Source of the DNA: Rivularia sp. MS3
Lineage (GTDB): Bacteria > Cyanobacteriota > Cyanobacteriia > Cyanobacteriales > Nostocaceae
Direction: 5' to 3'
Length of the DNA stretch: 64,000 nucleotides
Assembly: GCA_019192545.1 (NCBI GenBank)
Contig: JAHCMI010000043.1
Span: 1 to 64,000 of the forward strand
This document shows, piece after piece, positions 53,428-63,233 of this stretch. Every line of letters begins with the position of its first letter. Position 1 is the first letter of the stretch. Made by a program: the position numbers and the translations under genes. The notes beneath the pieces are model-generated. The model was given only the letters and a program-made list of their open reading frames with translations, was not told the origin of the DNA and made no database searches.

Positions 53428-54015
53428 TTAATCAACTGCATTTCTAAGAGTTCTTTGCACTGCATTACTAGCATCTTCAGCAGCACGTTGAGTACCTAAC
53501 TTCGCATCTTGAGCAGCGCGTTGAGTGCTTAACTTCGCATCTTCAGCTGTATCACCTGCGGCGTTGGTAATGCTATCCAATGCATTAGAGGTATTCTCTT
53601 TAATATTCTTGACTCCTCTCTTAGTTCCCTCAGCAAAGTTTTCAGCTTTATCTTGTACTTTATCTGCTGCGTACTTTCCGCTTTCTTTGAGGTTTTTCCC
53701 TAAATCTTCTAAATTCTCTGCTTTCTTATCTAAAGTGCGACGAGTATTGCCTGTCAAACTACCTGTTTGATCGATTTCGTTTACTTCTGCATTATCTTTC
53801 AAACCTTTAGCTTTCATTTTTGCAGCAGCTTCAGCGCCTTTACTTCTAGGATCGACATCGCTATACTGATTCATTCCTCCTTCATAGGTAGAATCGGGGC
53901 TTTTTGCTGATACAGAACTACAAGCTTGGGTAACAAACAGCAACGTTCCCAATACAAAAGCAGTTAAAATTTGCTTTATCTGAATTTTTTTTAGTGCAGA
54001 AAATAATTTTTTCAT
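53428..54015 (-). CDS. Lipoprotein-like, LEA-type helical repeat protein
   Basis: A 195-residue exported protein. The N-terminus is basic (MKKLFSALKKIQIKQ) then hydrophobic (ILTAFVLGTLLFVTQACSS) with a possible lipobox Cys. The mature part is charged, Ala/Lys/Asp-rich and free of aromatic residues, with LEA-like 11-mer periodicity; near the C-terminus AEDAKLSTQRAAQDAKLGTQ is an evident tandem repeat. It resembles cyanobacterial DUF6658-type stress-related proteins. It may act as a periplasmic or membrane-surface protectant. Start ATG 54015, with GGAGC six to ten bases upstream. Confidence 0.75.
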   Translation of the reverse strand: MKKLFSALKKIQIKQILTAFVLGTLLFVTQACSSVSAKSPDSTYEGGMNQYSDVDPRSKGAEAAAKMKAKGLKDNAEVNEIDQTGSLTGNTRRTLDKKAENLEDLGKNLKESGKYAADKVQDKAENFAEGTKRGVKNIKENTSNALDSITNAAGDTAEDAKLSTQRAAQDAKLGTQRAAEDASNAVQRTLRNAVD

Positions 54016-55139
54016 TGTTTGCTCCTTTTGTTACTGTCTTGATTCGTTGACTAAACTGTATTGAATAATAATCAAAATTGATTATTTTAGATAACTTTTT
54101 ACAATCTTCTTCATTTTTGCAACAGCTAAATCGATTTGTCTAATGCTGGATTTCTCTATAATTTACATTTAGTAACCTGTTCTTAGGCTTTATGCTTCAA
54201 ATAAAGGAAACTATGTTTACAGGTTGGAGTCTCCGAACCAGACTAAAACCTTTATTCTATTGGCATTATGTTTAAAGAATATTAGCAACTATTAAAAGTT
54301 ATGTTTCTTATAAATCATAATATACTCGCCAAAAAAATTATCAACCCCGAGCGAATCGCTAAGTGTGAATTTTTGAGATATCGCAATCTAATCGAGTTAA
54401 GACAGCGCAGAAAACCACTCGTAGTTAATAGCAAACAAGCAGCTTCTACATTAAATATATAAAGCCGAGCAAGTAATAACTTCTCATTCGAGAAGACTGC
54501 AAAACAAACTATCCGTTATCAACCTTACAAGAAAAAAATCAATAGTTTCTCTAACGGAAGTCTTATTATTGCAAGACATTTAAATAAATATTTCTCTTAC
54601 CTTAGAGAGATATGATTATAAACAATCGCTGTTTTACCAAATTATGTAAGCAAAATTTTTCGCTGATGATACATAAGTATTTAGTTGTAAAAATCTATTA
54701 TTTGAAATCTATCTAAAGATGGATTTATACTATAGAACTTACTAATAATTAGAAAATATATCAGGAGCTAAAAATTATGATGTCTATTTTTTTATTTTGT
54801 CGCCTTAATTTACATTTTAGTAGTAGTTAAAATTATTAGCTGAACTTAGACTTATTAGTTATTGAACTTTTTATATATAAACTTTTATGCCTTGAAATTA
54901 ACTAATTGATTTTCTAATCAAAATTATTGTCCTTATCAAAAAGCAAGTAATATAAAGTAATATTTATCTTTAAAATTAAGTGTCTCTAATCCTTCGTAGA
55001 ATAAAATAAAATTAAAAACTTTAAAATAAATATTTAAAATTTTGCATAAAGTTACCAGAAAAACTTGGGCTTATGGTCGATTTAACATATTATTTGTTGT
55101 GTTTGCCTGTTTGAAAACTTTATCAGCAAAATTACAGTA
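54016..55139. other. 1.1-kb AT-rich region without a recognised gene
   Basis: No long frame. At 54763-54770 CAGGAGCT precedes ATG 54778, giving a 17-codon frame; in the next frame a hydrophobic stretch (FFYFVALIYILVVVKII) is open, which could be a small membrane protein with a frameshift. Not enough to call a gene. Confidence 0.4.
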
Positions 55140-56054
55140 ATGATTAAGCAAGTTTTGCGCTGGCTGCTTTTAGGTGGAACGTTGTTTTTTTTAGCAACAG
55201 CTTTAAGAAATAATTGGCAAGAAGTCGCAGCGATTCGTATTGATGCAGCTGGATGGGCAATTTTGGCTACTGCTACTGGTGCAACTTTACTAGCACATAT
55301 TTGGGCTGGATGGGTATGGACTTGGATTTTGCAAGATTTTAATCAGTCGGCAAGCTCCATAAAACTAATTCAAGCTTATCTCAAAACGAATATTGCTAAA
55401 TATTTACCAGGCAATGTAGGACATTATATTGGACGAATTATGGCTGCAAAAGAATTAAGAGTTAGTACTAGCGCGGCAACTATCAGCGTACTACTCGAAC
55501 CGTTATTAATGGCAACGGCAGCTTTAATCGTTGTAATTTTATGCAGTCAGTTTACTTTAATACAAAGCTCTATTGTTTTACTAATTGGTCAAATATTAGG
55601 TTTAATAGTAGCACTTTGCTTACTTCATCCATTATTTCTTAACCCTGTAATTCGTTTTGTACATCGTCAAAAAAACAAAAAATCTCAAGCTGGCAATATT
55701 AGCAGCGTTTCTTTAGGCATGAATCGCTATCCACTAATACCTTTGCTCGGTGAATTAGGATTTTTACTATTTCGTGCTTCTGGCTTTATTCTAACTTTAT
55801 ATGCAATAGCTCCAATAGATTTTAGTCAAATTCCTATAATAATAGGAGGATTTAGTTTCGCTTGGCTTTTAGGTTTGATTATTCCAGGTGCCCCCGGTGG
55901 TTTAGGAATATTTGAAGCAACTGCAATAGCTCTTTTGCAGCAGTTTTTTCCTATAGCACTTATCATTAGTGCTAGTGTTGTGTATCGTTTAATTAGTATT
56001 GTTTCTGAAACCGCTGCTGCGATTCTTGCCTGGTTTGACGAAAGGTTTTTTTAA
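55140..56054 (+). CDS. UPF0104/LPG-synthase-TM-like membrane protein
   Basis: A 304-residue protein with about eight transmembrane helices, matching the flippase-like N-terminal domain of lysylphosphatidylglycerol synthases and the stand-alone UPF0104 family. Diagnostic segments: YLKTNIAKYLPGNVGHYIGR near the second helix, LGLIIPGAPGGLGIFEATAI, and SVVYRLISIVSETAAAIL. No aminoacyl-transferase domain is attached. It probably moves or senses a lipid-linked substrate. Start ATG 55140. Confidence 0.85.
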   Translation: MIKQVLRWLLLGGTLFFLATALRNNWQEVAAIRIDAAGWAILATATGATLLAHIWAGWVWTWILQDFNQSASSIKLIQAYLKTNIAKYLPGNVGHYIGRIMAAKELRVSTSAATISVLLEPLLMATAALIVVILCSQFTLIQSSIVLLIGQILGLIVALCLLHPLFLNPVIRFVHRQKNKKSQAGNISSVSLGMNRYPLIPLLGELGFLLFRASGFILTLYAIAPIDFSQIPIIIGGFSFAWLLGLIIPGAPGGLGIFEATAIALLQQFFPIALIISASVVYRLISIVSETAAAILAWFDERFF

Positions 56055-56113
56055 AAATTATTTCATTATCGATGATGTATTTGCTAGAAATTTACATATA
56101 AAATTATCAAAAT

Positions 56114-57511
56114 TTATTCTTTACTATGTAATTTTAACTGAGAAAATATTCGATAAGTATCCAAATTCGTTTTTTCTTGGTTCTGGGTTGATTTATCTTT
56201 CATTTTGATTAAATTATATTCAACATTCTCCGCATATATTGCAAAAGTAATGTTGAATATTTCAATAAAGTTAATCACCCAGTCACATTCTTCCTCCTGA
56301 AAATTTTCGTAATAATTAATAATATTAGCAATACGCATTTCTAAATGACGACGCGAATATTTGCTAATTAACACTATTTTTAGAAGGGTAATGACTAAAG
56401 TCAGGGGATTTCCTTTAGAAAGCAATAAAATGAATAGTTGCGAAGGTTCTTTCCCATTTTCCGATATCAAACAATCAATAATTTTATTGCAAGCTCTTAA
56501 TAGTAAATTCTTATCAATTTTTACCCCATCGTAATCTGTTTTCCATCGGAAAAGCTTATGAGAAAGTTGCTGCTCTAATGTTTCAGTAAATCCTTGGTGA
56601 TTCACCGAATAGATTAAATATTTCAGCAAGCTGTGTTTAAATTCGTGTAAATTTTGGCTTCGAGTCTGTTTTACGAAAATATTAGCGATATTCTCATAGC
56701 TAAATACACCCTTTCTAACAACGATTACTTTTATTAAACGTAAAACTTCATCTCCTAAAATACTAGGATTGCGGTAACGGTTAACATTAGAAGCAGCAGA
56801 TTGAGAACGAGCAATATACATTGCTAGCTCAAATTTAAATTTATCTTTTAATTGTTTGGATAAACGCTTTGCAGCTTGCTGTTGTTCTTTAGGGTTATTC
56901 TTGTCTGTAGACTGAGCTAGTAATAGATAAGAGCTATAGCGCTTTGTCCAATGCAGCTTGCTTTTTTCCTCGTGTCTAATAGCAAATAAATTTAGCTCTT
57001 GACAATCCTTACTATTAATAAAATTATTTAACCAAGCTCTAAAAATATTAATTTTTCTAGAACAGCTTGAACTATTTTTGGGTTTATATTCTGCAAATGA
57101 ATCAATTAACTTTTGTATATATTTGTATTTCCGACGATTTTCCCAATTATTAATAAGTATATAACAAGTCCGTTTAAGAGTATTGCGAAACTCCGGTTCG
57201 TTACTACCGACAAATATCTGGTATATTCCTAGTTCAGAATTTGGATTAGCTGAATCTAAACAATTTATAAATAAATCTTTAAATTCTTGTAAAACATCTT
57301 CTGGTTCTTGGGTTTGAACAATTTCTAGAAAAAAGCTGTAAACTTTCTCTTGTGCAGCTTGCACATCTAATCCTCTATCATTCAAATCAAGAAGATGCTT
57401 TTTACCCTGTATACTCGGTAAGCGATCAACAATCATGTTATGGTTCTCAAGACCCAAAAGTCTCCTGAAGGCAGTTGTTACTAGCTTATCCTTCACAAAC
57501 AGGAGCATCAA
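56114..57511 (-). CDS. Helical protein of unknown function
   Basis: A protein of 465 residues, or 440 if starting at the third ATG (57436, MIVDRLPSIQGKKHLLDLND), which I find more natural. Mostly alpha-helical, basic and Lys/Asn-rich, with no signal peptide or membrane segment. Visible landmarks: LDVQAAQEKVYSFFLEIVQT, ILINNWENRRKYKYIQKLID, AKRLSKQLKDKFKFELAMYI and SNVNRYRNPSILGDEVLRLI. I do not recognise a named domain; similar proteins exist in filamentous cyanobacteria. It is convergent with the UPF0104 gene. Confidence 0.75.
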   Translation of the reverse strand: MMLLFVKDKLVTTAFRRLLGLENHNMIVDRLPSIQGKKHLLDLNDRGLDVQAAQEKVYSFFLEIVQTQEPEDVLQEFKDLFINCLDSANPNSELGIYQIFVGSNEPEFRNTLKRTCYILINNWENRRKYKYIQKLIDSFAEYKPKNSSSCSRKINIFRAWLNNFINSKDCQELNLFAIRHEEKSKLHWTKRYSSYLLLAQSTDKNNPKEQQQAAKRLSKQLKDKFKFELAMYIARSQSAASNVNRYRNPSILGDEVLRLIKVIVVRKGVFSYENIANIFVKQTRSQNLHEFKHSLLKYLIYSVNHQGFTETLEQQLSHKLFRWKTDYDGVKIDKNLLLRACNKIIDCLISENGKEPSQLFILLLSKGNPLTLVITLLKIVLISKYSRRHLEMRIANIINYYENFQEEECDWVINFIEIFNITFAIYAENVEYNLIKMKDKSTQNQEKTNLDTYRIFSQLKLHSKE

Positions 57512-57763
57512 TCGATTGTTGAAAACTTAAGTATTATTTTTACATAAATTTGATATTTTTATGACGGCAGGGTAAAAATATTGCATCTAATTGTGTAATT
57601 ACCGAAGTTAAAAAATAAAAATTATACTGGACTCGACCATATCCTTAATTATTTATTCTTTTAGAATTATTAAGATCGGGAAAATATAGGTTTGGTGTAG
57701 AGCTAAGGTAGGCGATATTACTTGAACCCGTAAGTTTTGCGGGGTTAATCATTTTAATCATTG

Positions 57764-57849
57764 TTCGTAGTTGCGCTACTCTGCGAGAAAGCTCCGCTTA
57801 CAGCGCCTAATATTCCCGAATCAGGAGAGGAAAACAGCACAACTACGAA
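57764..57849. mobile_element. 86-bp MITE-like element (TTCGTAGTTGCGC ends)
   Basis: TTCGTAGTTGCGC at 57764-57776 and GCACAACTACGAA at 57837-57849 form 12 of 13 paired positions. Related to the 171-bp element at 16200-16370, with different inner length. Confidence 0.7.
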
Positions 57850-57975
57850 CCCGTCCATTTTTATGAGATATGCTACTCGAATGACCGCAAACAGTATATT
57901 TTTCTCGTAATAACACGCTTTTATAGATCGCGCACTAATAGGATATTGCGATAATTGTGGCGACTCTTGTTAACT

Positions 57976-58014
57976 ATAAAAAAATTTAGTCCCGAAAGTT
58001 GCTTCTTTCGGGAC
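57976..58014 (-). terminator. Rho-independent terminator of tRNA-Leu
   Basis: On the minus strand GTCCCGAAAG pairs perfectly with CTTTCGGGAC (57989-58014), followed by TAAATTTTTTT. It lies 25 bp past the tRNA 3' end. Confidence 0.85.
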
Positions 58015-58038
58015 GGTAATCAAACTATATATTATTAG

Positions 58039-58406
58039 TGGGGGTGGAGGGACTTGAACCCTCACGACTTTATAAGGTCAACGGATTTTCATTCTCCTGC
58101 AACTTTCGCTACTGCCTCAATAATCTTAATTATTTAAGGCTTTAAGAATTGGACTCTCTCTTCACCCTCGACTTAACAAATAATCAAAAATTATCTGTTA
58201 TTACGTTAGGGTAGCTCCCGTCGAGTCTCTGCACCTTCCGAATCGTTAAACATAATATATTAACGTAACAATTCGGCTTGGCTCAGGATTGCCATGTCTT
58301 GTATAAGATTTAGGTTTCCCTGAGTTTGAGAGCATCCACTTGAAGAATTTCTTCAGCAAGGCTCAACTTTTTAAGTCCGTAGCGTCTACCATTCCGCCAC
58401 ACCCCC
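58039..58406 (-). tRNA. trnL-UAA: tRNA-Leu (UAA), interrupted by a group I intron
   Basis: Exon 1 (58373-58406) begins GGGGGTGTGGCGGAATGGTA and ends CGGACTT. Exon 2 (58039-58089) begins AAAATCCGTTGACC and ends GGTTCAAGTCCCTCCACCCC plus CA. Joined, they give an 85-nt tRNA with acceptor pairing GGGGGTG/CACCCCC, T loop GTTCAAG and anticodon UAA formed across the splice site. The CCA tail is not encoded. The arrangement equals the classical cyanobacterial/plastid trnL(UAA). Confidence 0.96.
58090..58372 (-). other. Group I self-splicing intron in trnL(UAA)
   Basis: A 283-bp insert between the U and AA of the anticodon. It follows an exon ending in U and ends in G (…GAATG), as group I introns require. 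The 5' end AAAAAGTTGAGCCTTGC and the GACTAAACTCGGCAG-like core regions resemble the Anabaena intron. No homing endonuclease is present, so it is expected to splice by RNA only. Confidence 0.92.
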
Positions 58407-58915
58407 ATTTATCTGGGGAACTTGTAGATATTTGCTTGTTGTTCAAATATCTCCTCATATATTTGACCATTAATTACGTAATTTGTCCAACATTTTTCCA
58501 ATTTTTTTTTTCACAACGTCTTTTTAGTCAATTTTTTCGACCTGTATTTACCTTGTAACAAGCAATAGAAGGGTTGAGTTGTCAAAAATCAATACAAAGC
58601 GATTTATTTGTATTTTGTAACTTTGCGGCAATCTCAATCAGCTTTTTGCTATAACTGTCTGCTATGGCACCAATGAATTACAAACCTAGATTTTTGGTAG
58701 AATGCTAGATGTAGGTACAATTCAAATAAAATGCACGAATGCAGCCTACAAGCAAAGAAGAATATTTTTATTCGCCTGCCAGTCCGTGAGGCACACGGCT
58801 TAAAAGCTCAGCTAATGTCCTTATAGAGGTGTCGCTGAGAAGTCTAAACTAATGAAATTAAAATTAGTTTAGGTATGTCACAGATTCAACCCAAATAGCG
58901 ACTCACTCCTAACAG
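58407..58915. other. Divergent region between trnL and ndhL
   Basis: Holds the promoters of trnL (minus) and ndhL (plus). The only clear structure is the ndhL leader hairpin listed next. Confidence 0.5.
58844..58872 (+). promoter_or_regulatory. Hairpin in the ndhL leader
   Basis: CTAAACTAAT and ATTAGTTTAG form a perfect 10-bp stem around a 9-nt AT loop, ending 43 bp before the ndhL ATG. It could be an mRNA 5' structure or an operator dyad. Confidence 0.4.
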
Positions 58916-59176
58916 ATGTTACAAAATCTACTTGATTATTTGCAGAACTTACAGCTTGAGACTGCGATTGTACCTTTGACTTACTTAGGCTTAGCAGTTT
59001 CCTACTTGTTAGTAATTCCGGTTCTTGTGTTGACTTATATGAAGTTTCGCTGGTATTCAGTCAGTTCTTTTGAACGAGGCTTTATGTATTTTTTAGTATT
59101 TTTGTTCTTTCCAGGTTTGTTGTTGCTATCCCCGTTTCTTAATTTCAGACCTAAACGAAGACAAATTGAAGTTTAA
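58916..59176 (+). CDS. ndhL: NAD(P)H-quinone oxidoreductase subunit L
   Basis: An 86-residue membrane subunit of the cyanobacterial NDH-1 complex in thylakoids (respiration and cyclic electron flow, CO2 uptake). Two to three helices: [25 protein letters not shown] and [21 protein letters not shown]. The signature [23 protein letters not shown] is in part visible and diagnostic, and the C-terminus is [11 protein letters not shown]. The DUF3007 gene follows at 55 bp, the usual order in cyanobacteria; trpA, often third, is absent here. Start ATG 58916, preceded by TAACAG. Confidence 0.96.
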   Translation: MLQNLLDYLQNLQLETAIVPLTYLGLAVSYLLVIPVLVLTYMKFRWYSVSSFERGFMYFLVFLFFPGLLLLSPFLNFRPKRRQIEV

Positions 59177-59231
59177 TCAGTTTAATTAATTCCATAAGTT
59201 TTTAATTGTAAAGGCATGGGCATATTAACAA

Positions 59232-59537
59232 ATGCGACGCATTGACGCTATCGGAATTGTATTTGGCGTTTTTGTTTTGGGTGGTTTGGCTTATGTGGTT
59301 CTTCAAATCGCTGGCTTGAATGACTTAAGCGCTGGCATCTGGAGCCAAGTTTTATTGGTAACAGGTTTAATTGGCTGGTTGTTTAGCTATATTTTCCGGG
59401 CAGTAGGAAACAAAATGACTTACCATCAGCAGCGAGAAGAATACGAAAAAGCATTCTTACAAAATCAATTAGATCGACTTTCCCCAGAACAAAGAGATAA
59501 ACTTCTAGCTGAAATAGAACAAAAAGAGGGAACTTAA
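59232..59537 (+). CDS. DUF3007 family membrane protein
   Basis: A 101-residue protein with two transmembrane helices (IGIVFGVFVLGGLAYVVLQIA and IWSQVLLVTGLIGWLFSYIF) and a hydrophilic, charged C-terminal helix (KMTYHQQREEYEKAFLQNQL, then DRLSPEQRDKLLAEIEQ). It matches the conserved ndhL-linked DUF3007 family, also found in plants, with suspected involvement in NDH-1 or photosynthetic complex assembly. Start ATG 59232. Confidence 0.93.
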   Translation: MRRIDAIGIVFGVFVLGGLAYVVLQIAGLNDLSAGIWSQVLLVTGLIGWLFSYIFRAVGNKMTYHQQREEYEKAFLQNQLDRLSPEQRDKLLAEIEQKEGT

Positions 59538-60510
59538 GATTTGAAAGGACTTTGAAGCAATAAATTCAAATCAAAAGCTAGTTCGTTCTCTTGGCGACTG
59601 TTCGGTTAGTTAATAGATTCTAATTTCTATCTCAAAATAAATTTCTTAAGGTATGCTGAGATTACTAAAGAGATTAGAACAACGATTTGGAAAGACTAAA
59701 AGTTTAATTTATTTTCTAACCGAACAGCGTTATTTTTGAAAAACAGCTACTGATTCTCAATTTCTGTTCGAGGCTGGAATCTACCTAATGCTATAAATAG
59801 AAATCTAGCTAATTCGATAACAATATTTAATAATGTATATTAGCATTGCTTAGAGTTTAATTCTTTTTAGCCTTTGTATGTTCAAATAGGATTAAATTTT
59901 TTTGCTTATAGATAGTAAATAGCTTCGGGCTAATTTAAGGGAATGCTTTGCAAAATCAACCTTGTTTATGCCGGAATATTTACTAATTTTACGCTTCAAG
60001 GTTATAAAAGGATTTTTATGAAAATTGAATAATCATGAAGCTAATAAGATAATTATTAAGATTGTATAAAAAATATAATTATTATTTATAATATAAGACC
60101 AAAATTAATTTATTCGAGATTTATTCGAGTATTTCTGCTGCTGGCAAAATATAAGTTACGCGAAATATCTATGTTCGGAGCAATAGCTCAATATTTATCG
60201 AAGCCTATAATTCTAAAACATAATTTTAGGTTGATATGAATCAAATATACCTTTATTACTAATGTTGATGGCAATAAAAAACTATATAAAAGATGCATAA
60301 CAATAATGTGGGATTCAACCGTCTGTAGTAGACAATTTCACCGATATGATCTTGAATATATAAAGCTATTGCCAGCGGTCTGAAATTAGCTGGCTCAGAA
60401 TTATTATATTTTTGTTACACAATTCAAGTTGGTTAAGGTATAAATAATGAGTGTGAGAGAGTGTAAATTATCAATGATTTCAATTTTGTCGCGTTATAGG
60501 GGCAAATGTT
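59538..60510. other. Intergenic region with one inverted repeat
   Basis: AT-rich, no gene. CTGTTCGGTTAG (59598-59609) and CTAACCGAACAG (59716-59727) are a perfect 12-bp inverted pair enclosing 106 bp, possibly a MITE or a folded 3' transcript end. Confidence 0.5.
59598..59727. repeat. 130-bp stretch bounded by 12-bp inverted repeats
   Basis: Perfect 12-bp arms CTGTTCGGTTAG / CTAACCGAACAG. No second copy noticed in this window, so its nature (MITE or transcript structure) is open. Confidence 0.5.
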
Positions 60511-61155
60511 ATGAGTGAAAGTATGGCATTTATTGGTGGAGTTGCAGTTGCTGGACTAGCGGCTCTCTTGTTATTGAAGGGTTCCGGTAATTCCCTAACA
60601 CCAAATTTTAATAGCCCGCAAGTGCAATCCCCTGTAGTCGCACAACCTTATATGCCTCAACCAGGTACTTATCCTGGCGGTTTGCCAGTATACCCCAATC
60701 AAATTCCTCCGAGTGCCGATATGTCGGAATTGCGGACGCAGTTGGAACGTCAGAAAAACCAACTTGACGTGCTTCAACGGGAAAATGACCAGTTGAAAAA
60801 TCAAAATCAGCAGTTTCAATCTCAAGTTCAAGCTTACTATCAGTCGCAGCTAAGTGCCCAACAAAATCAAAATTCGGCTCAACAAGCTGCTTTACAACAA
60901 TCTCAAGAACCTTGGTGGTCATCAGGGATACTTTGGGCTGTAGGAGGGATGGCACTTACAGTTGGCGGCGGCATTGTGGTAGCCGGAGTTTCTGCATTAT
61001 TTTCCCAGAAACAACGCCCGACTCGAACGGTACAGGTTATTCATCCTTATAATGGTTCGGGAAATACCATATCTACTCCAGTACGTCGCGCTGAATTTCT
61101 ACCTCCTCGTTCGGAAAGACGTATGGAAGCACCTGAATACGACGATACTTATTAA
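60511..61155 (+). CDS. Two-helix membrane protein with coiled coil, function unknown
   Basis: A 214-residue protein. A first hydrophobic helix (MAFIGGVAVAGLAALLLLKG) starts at the N-terminus, followed by a Pro/Gln-rich stretch, a coiled coil (ELRTQLERQKNQLDVLQREN, then DQLKNQNQQF), a Gln-rich segment, a second hydrophobic helix (ILWAVGGMALTVGGGIVVAG) and a basic Pro/Arg tail. It may tether to the cytoplasmic or thylakoid membrane and dimerise through the coil. I do not recognise a family. Start ATG 60511. A strong terminator follows. Confidence 0.75.
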   Translation: MSESMAFIGGVAVAGLAALLLLKGSGNSLTPNFNSPQVQSPVVAQPYMPQPGTYPGGLPVYPNQIPPSADMSELRTQLERQKNQLDVLQRENDQLKNQNQQFQSQVQAYYQSQLSAQQNQNSAQQAALQQSQEPWWSSGILWAVGGMALTVGGGIVVAGVSALFSQKQRPTRTVQVIHPYNGSGNTISTPVRRAEFLPPRSERRMEAPEYDDTY

Positions 61156-61161
61156 TAAATA

Positions 61162-61200
61162 GCGCTGCATTTGTTACGATTGCAGCGCCAGCTATTTTTT
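61162..61200 (+). terminator. Rho-independent terminator
   Basis: GCGCTGCA and TGCAGCGC form an 8-bp stem around ATTTGTTACGAT, followed by CAGCTATTTTTTC. It is 7 bp after the stop of the coiled-coil membrane protein gene. Confidence 0.8.
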
Positions 61201-62532
61201 CAAAAGATATACTTTTATTTACGTTTACTAGTTTTATAGTTAAATTAATTTTTTTCTTTTTCCTTTCGAGAATAAATAAACTGCTATTATACTACCGGCA
61301 AAGCTATTACTCTGCTGGTAGGGCTTGCTAATGAAAAAATCAGAGAACGCAGTATTCCTTTAATTTATATTAAGTAAAAATGTTATTTTATAACTTAATA
61401 AAATGAAAACGTAGCAAAAATTTGACGCAAAGTTTTATTTTTAATAATCACGCCTTAGAACAAAATCAGCTTTAAGAATTTTGTTTTAACACGTGGATTA
61501 ATTAAATAACACGCTTGAGCAGGTATTGCCGCCTAAAATATTTGCCATCAAAATAAATGGTTATTGATGCTTGTTAGCTTTTTAATGAGTTGAGGTATGT
61601 AAAGTTTATTAACCTTTGTATTCAAGATTGTCCTCAGTGATAACCTGAGAAAAAGAATCACTAAATATACTAAGAGGATGTTTTAAAGTAGACACTTCAT
61701 AAACTGTCTACATATTATCATACACATAAGTATACGTGTATACCCTTAAAGTATGTATAATAATAATGATATAAGTTGGCTTATGCAAAAATTAGTCGAA
61801 TACTAATCGAGACAGTAAAAATGTTACATTAATCACATTAGACTATATATTTCAAGTTTTATCAAATTATGAATGAAGCGTCTTGCTAAAAGTCAATATT
61901 AAATGACATAACTTTATCGATTACTAACTCTACTTACTTATACAAAGGTTGTATGGTAGTTTCAGGATAATTTGATTATTTTTTTTTAATTAGATAACTT
62001 CTTTCATAAGTCAAAAATTGCTCGATGCTGTAATGCAATATTAAATGATACTAATTAAGAAGGTATAAAGTATTTATACTTATAGTAATATAACTTAGAA
62101 AAATATAGATATATTTTATACTAATCTAAAAGTACAAACCCTGATTGCTTAAAAAGATTTTCTGGGTAATATTACTTAAGTGTGACTATTAGATAAAGAT
62201 TCGGCAAAGTCAGGTTTTAAGTAGTTCTATAGACTGTAAATTGGAAACAAGCAGTCTGTAAGACAATTTTAAAATACTGAGTTAAGGAGAAGCTTGAATG
62301 TAGTAAATGACTAAACAAAGGTTCTCTGATATATAAACGGATACTACGGTTCAGTTTTCTAAATATATATTGCGACAGGTGTTTAAAAGTTTGGTAACAC
62401 GATAATAAATAATTAACGTGGAAACTTTTAGTATTTATCTGAACGTAATTACTGACTCAAAAAGAACCCATACGTGGGATACTCAGTTTTAAGCAATTTT
62501 ATGTTAGTGGTGTGAAGGTTATGGAGGTTAGC

Positions 62533-62649
62533 ATGAATATTTTTTATTTAGTACTCAAGAAAAAGCGGCGTATCTTATTTTTCTCGGCTGATGGTAATTG
62601 GTACCGCAGACCTGCAAGATTAAAGTTATTTCAATTAACAGCAATTTAG
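62533..62649 (+). CDS. Possible 38-residue small protein
   Basis: ATG 62533 is preceded by GGAGG at a spacing of five bases (GGAGGTTAGCATG), the best Shine-Dalgarno in this 2-kb region. The product begins MNIFYLVLKKKRRILFF and is very basic (KKKRR, RRPARLK). No family recognised. Support comes only from the ribosome-binding site and the open frame, so it could be a leader peptide or chance. Confidence 0.35.
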   Translation: MNIFYLVLKKKRRILFFSADGNWYRRPARLKLFQLTAI

Positions 62650-63233
62650 ACGAATATTTTTAACAACAAAGTTACATGTTGTATCTAGGAGCTAATTTCC
62701 AGTTGCAATTACATGTAAACCAGGCAGTCTAGTTAGTTCCTTATTGGCGAAGCATATATTTCTTCGTTGTCAGTTCCTGCAAAGGTAACGGTTCAGAATT
62801 ACTTTCCTTAATAAAAGGCGTGCATTAACTTAGATAAACTCGGCTAAAATTTGTAATAAATGTTTTTCATGCATACAGTTGTGTGGAAATGTTTGTCGTA
62901 CTATTTTCAGTTGTAAATAAAGGGTGAAACTAATAGATTCATCTAGAAATCCCTAACTAGCTGATGAATTGAATACAGGAATTCATAGATACATCCACCT
63001 GGTTTTAATCTTGACAAGCTGTTAATAATATGCTCTGATTGCAAAAAAATATACATTTTGCATATCAGGAGAAATTAAAATAAAAATTCCTCGATACTAC
63101 CTATAACTTAGCGGAGATTAGTGATACACTTCTTTGCTACTAGTAAGAATTTGAGAATTAGAGACAAATAGGTTTTTTTGTTAAAACCTATACCTTAGAA
63201 AACTTTTGCTATTTATTGCATTGATGCCTTCCA

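Larger units (their letters stand above)
57512..58038. other. Intergenic region with an element and the tRNA terminator
   Basis: Besides the 86-bp inverted-repeat element and the tRNA-Leu terminator, only AT-rich sequence. No gene. Confidence 0.6.
61156..63233. other. 2-kb gene-poor region upstream of a large secreted protein
   Basis: AT-rich with many stop codons in all frames. Only one small frame with a good ribosome-binding site is seen (62533-62649). Possibly a long 5' leader or non-coding RNA region; no repeat family of the window occurs here, which is unusual. Confidence 0.5.
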
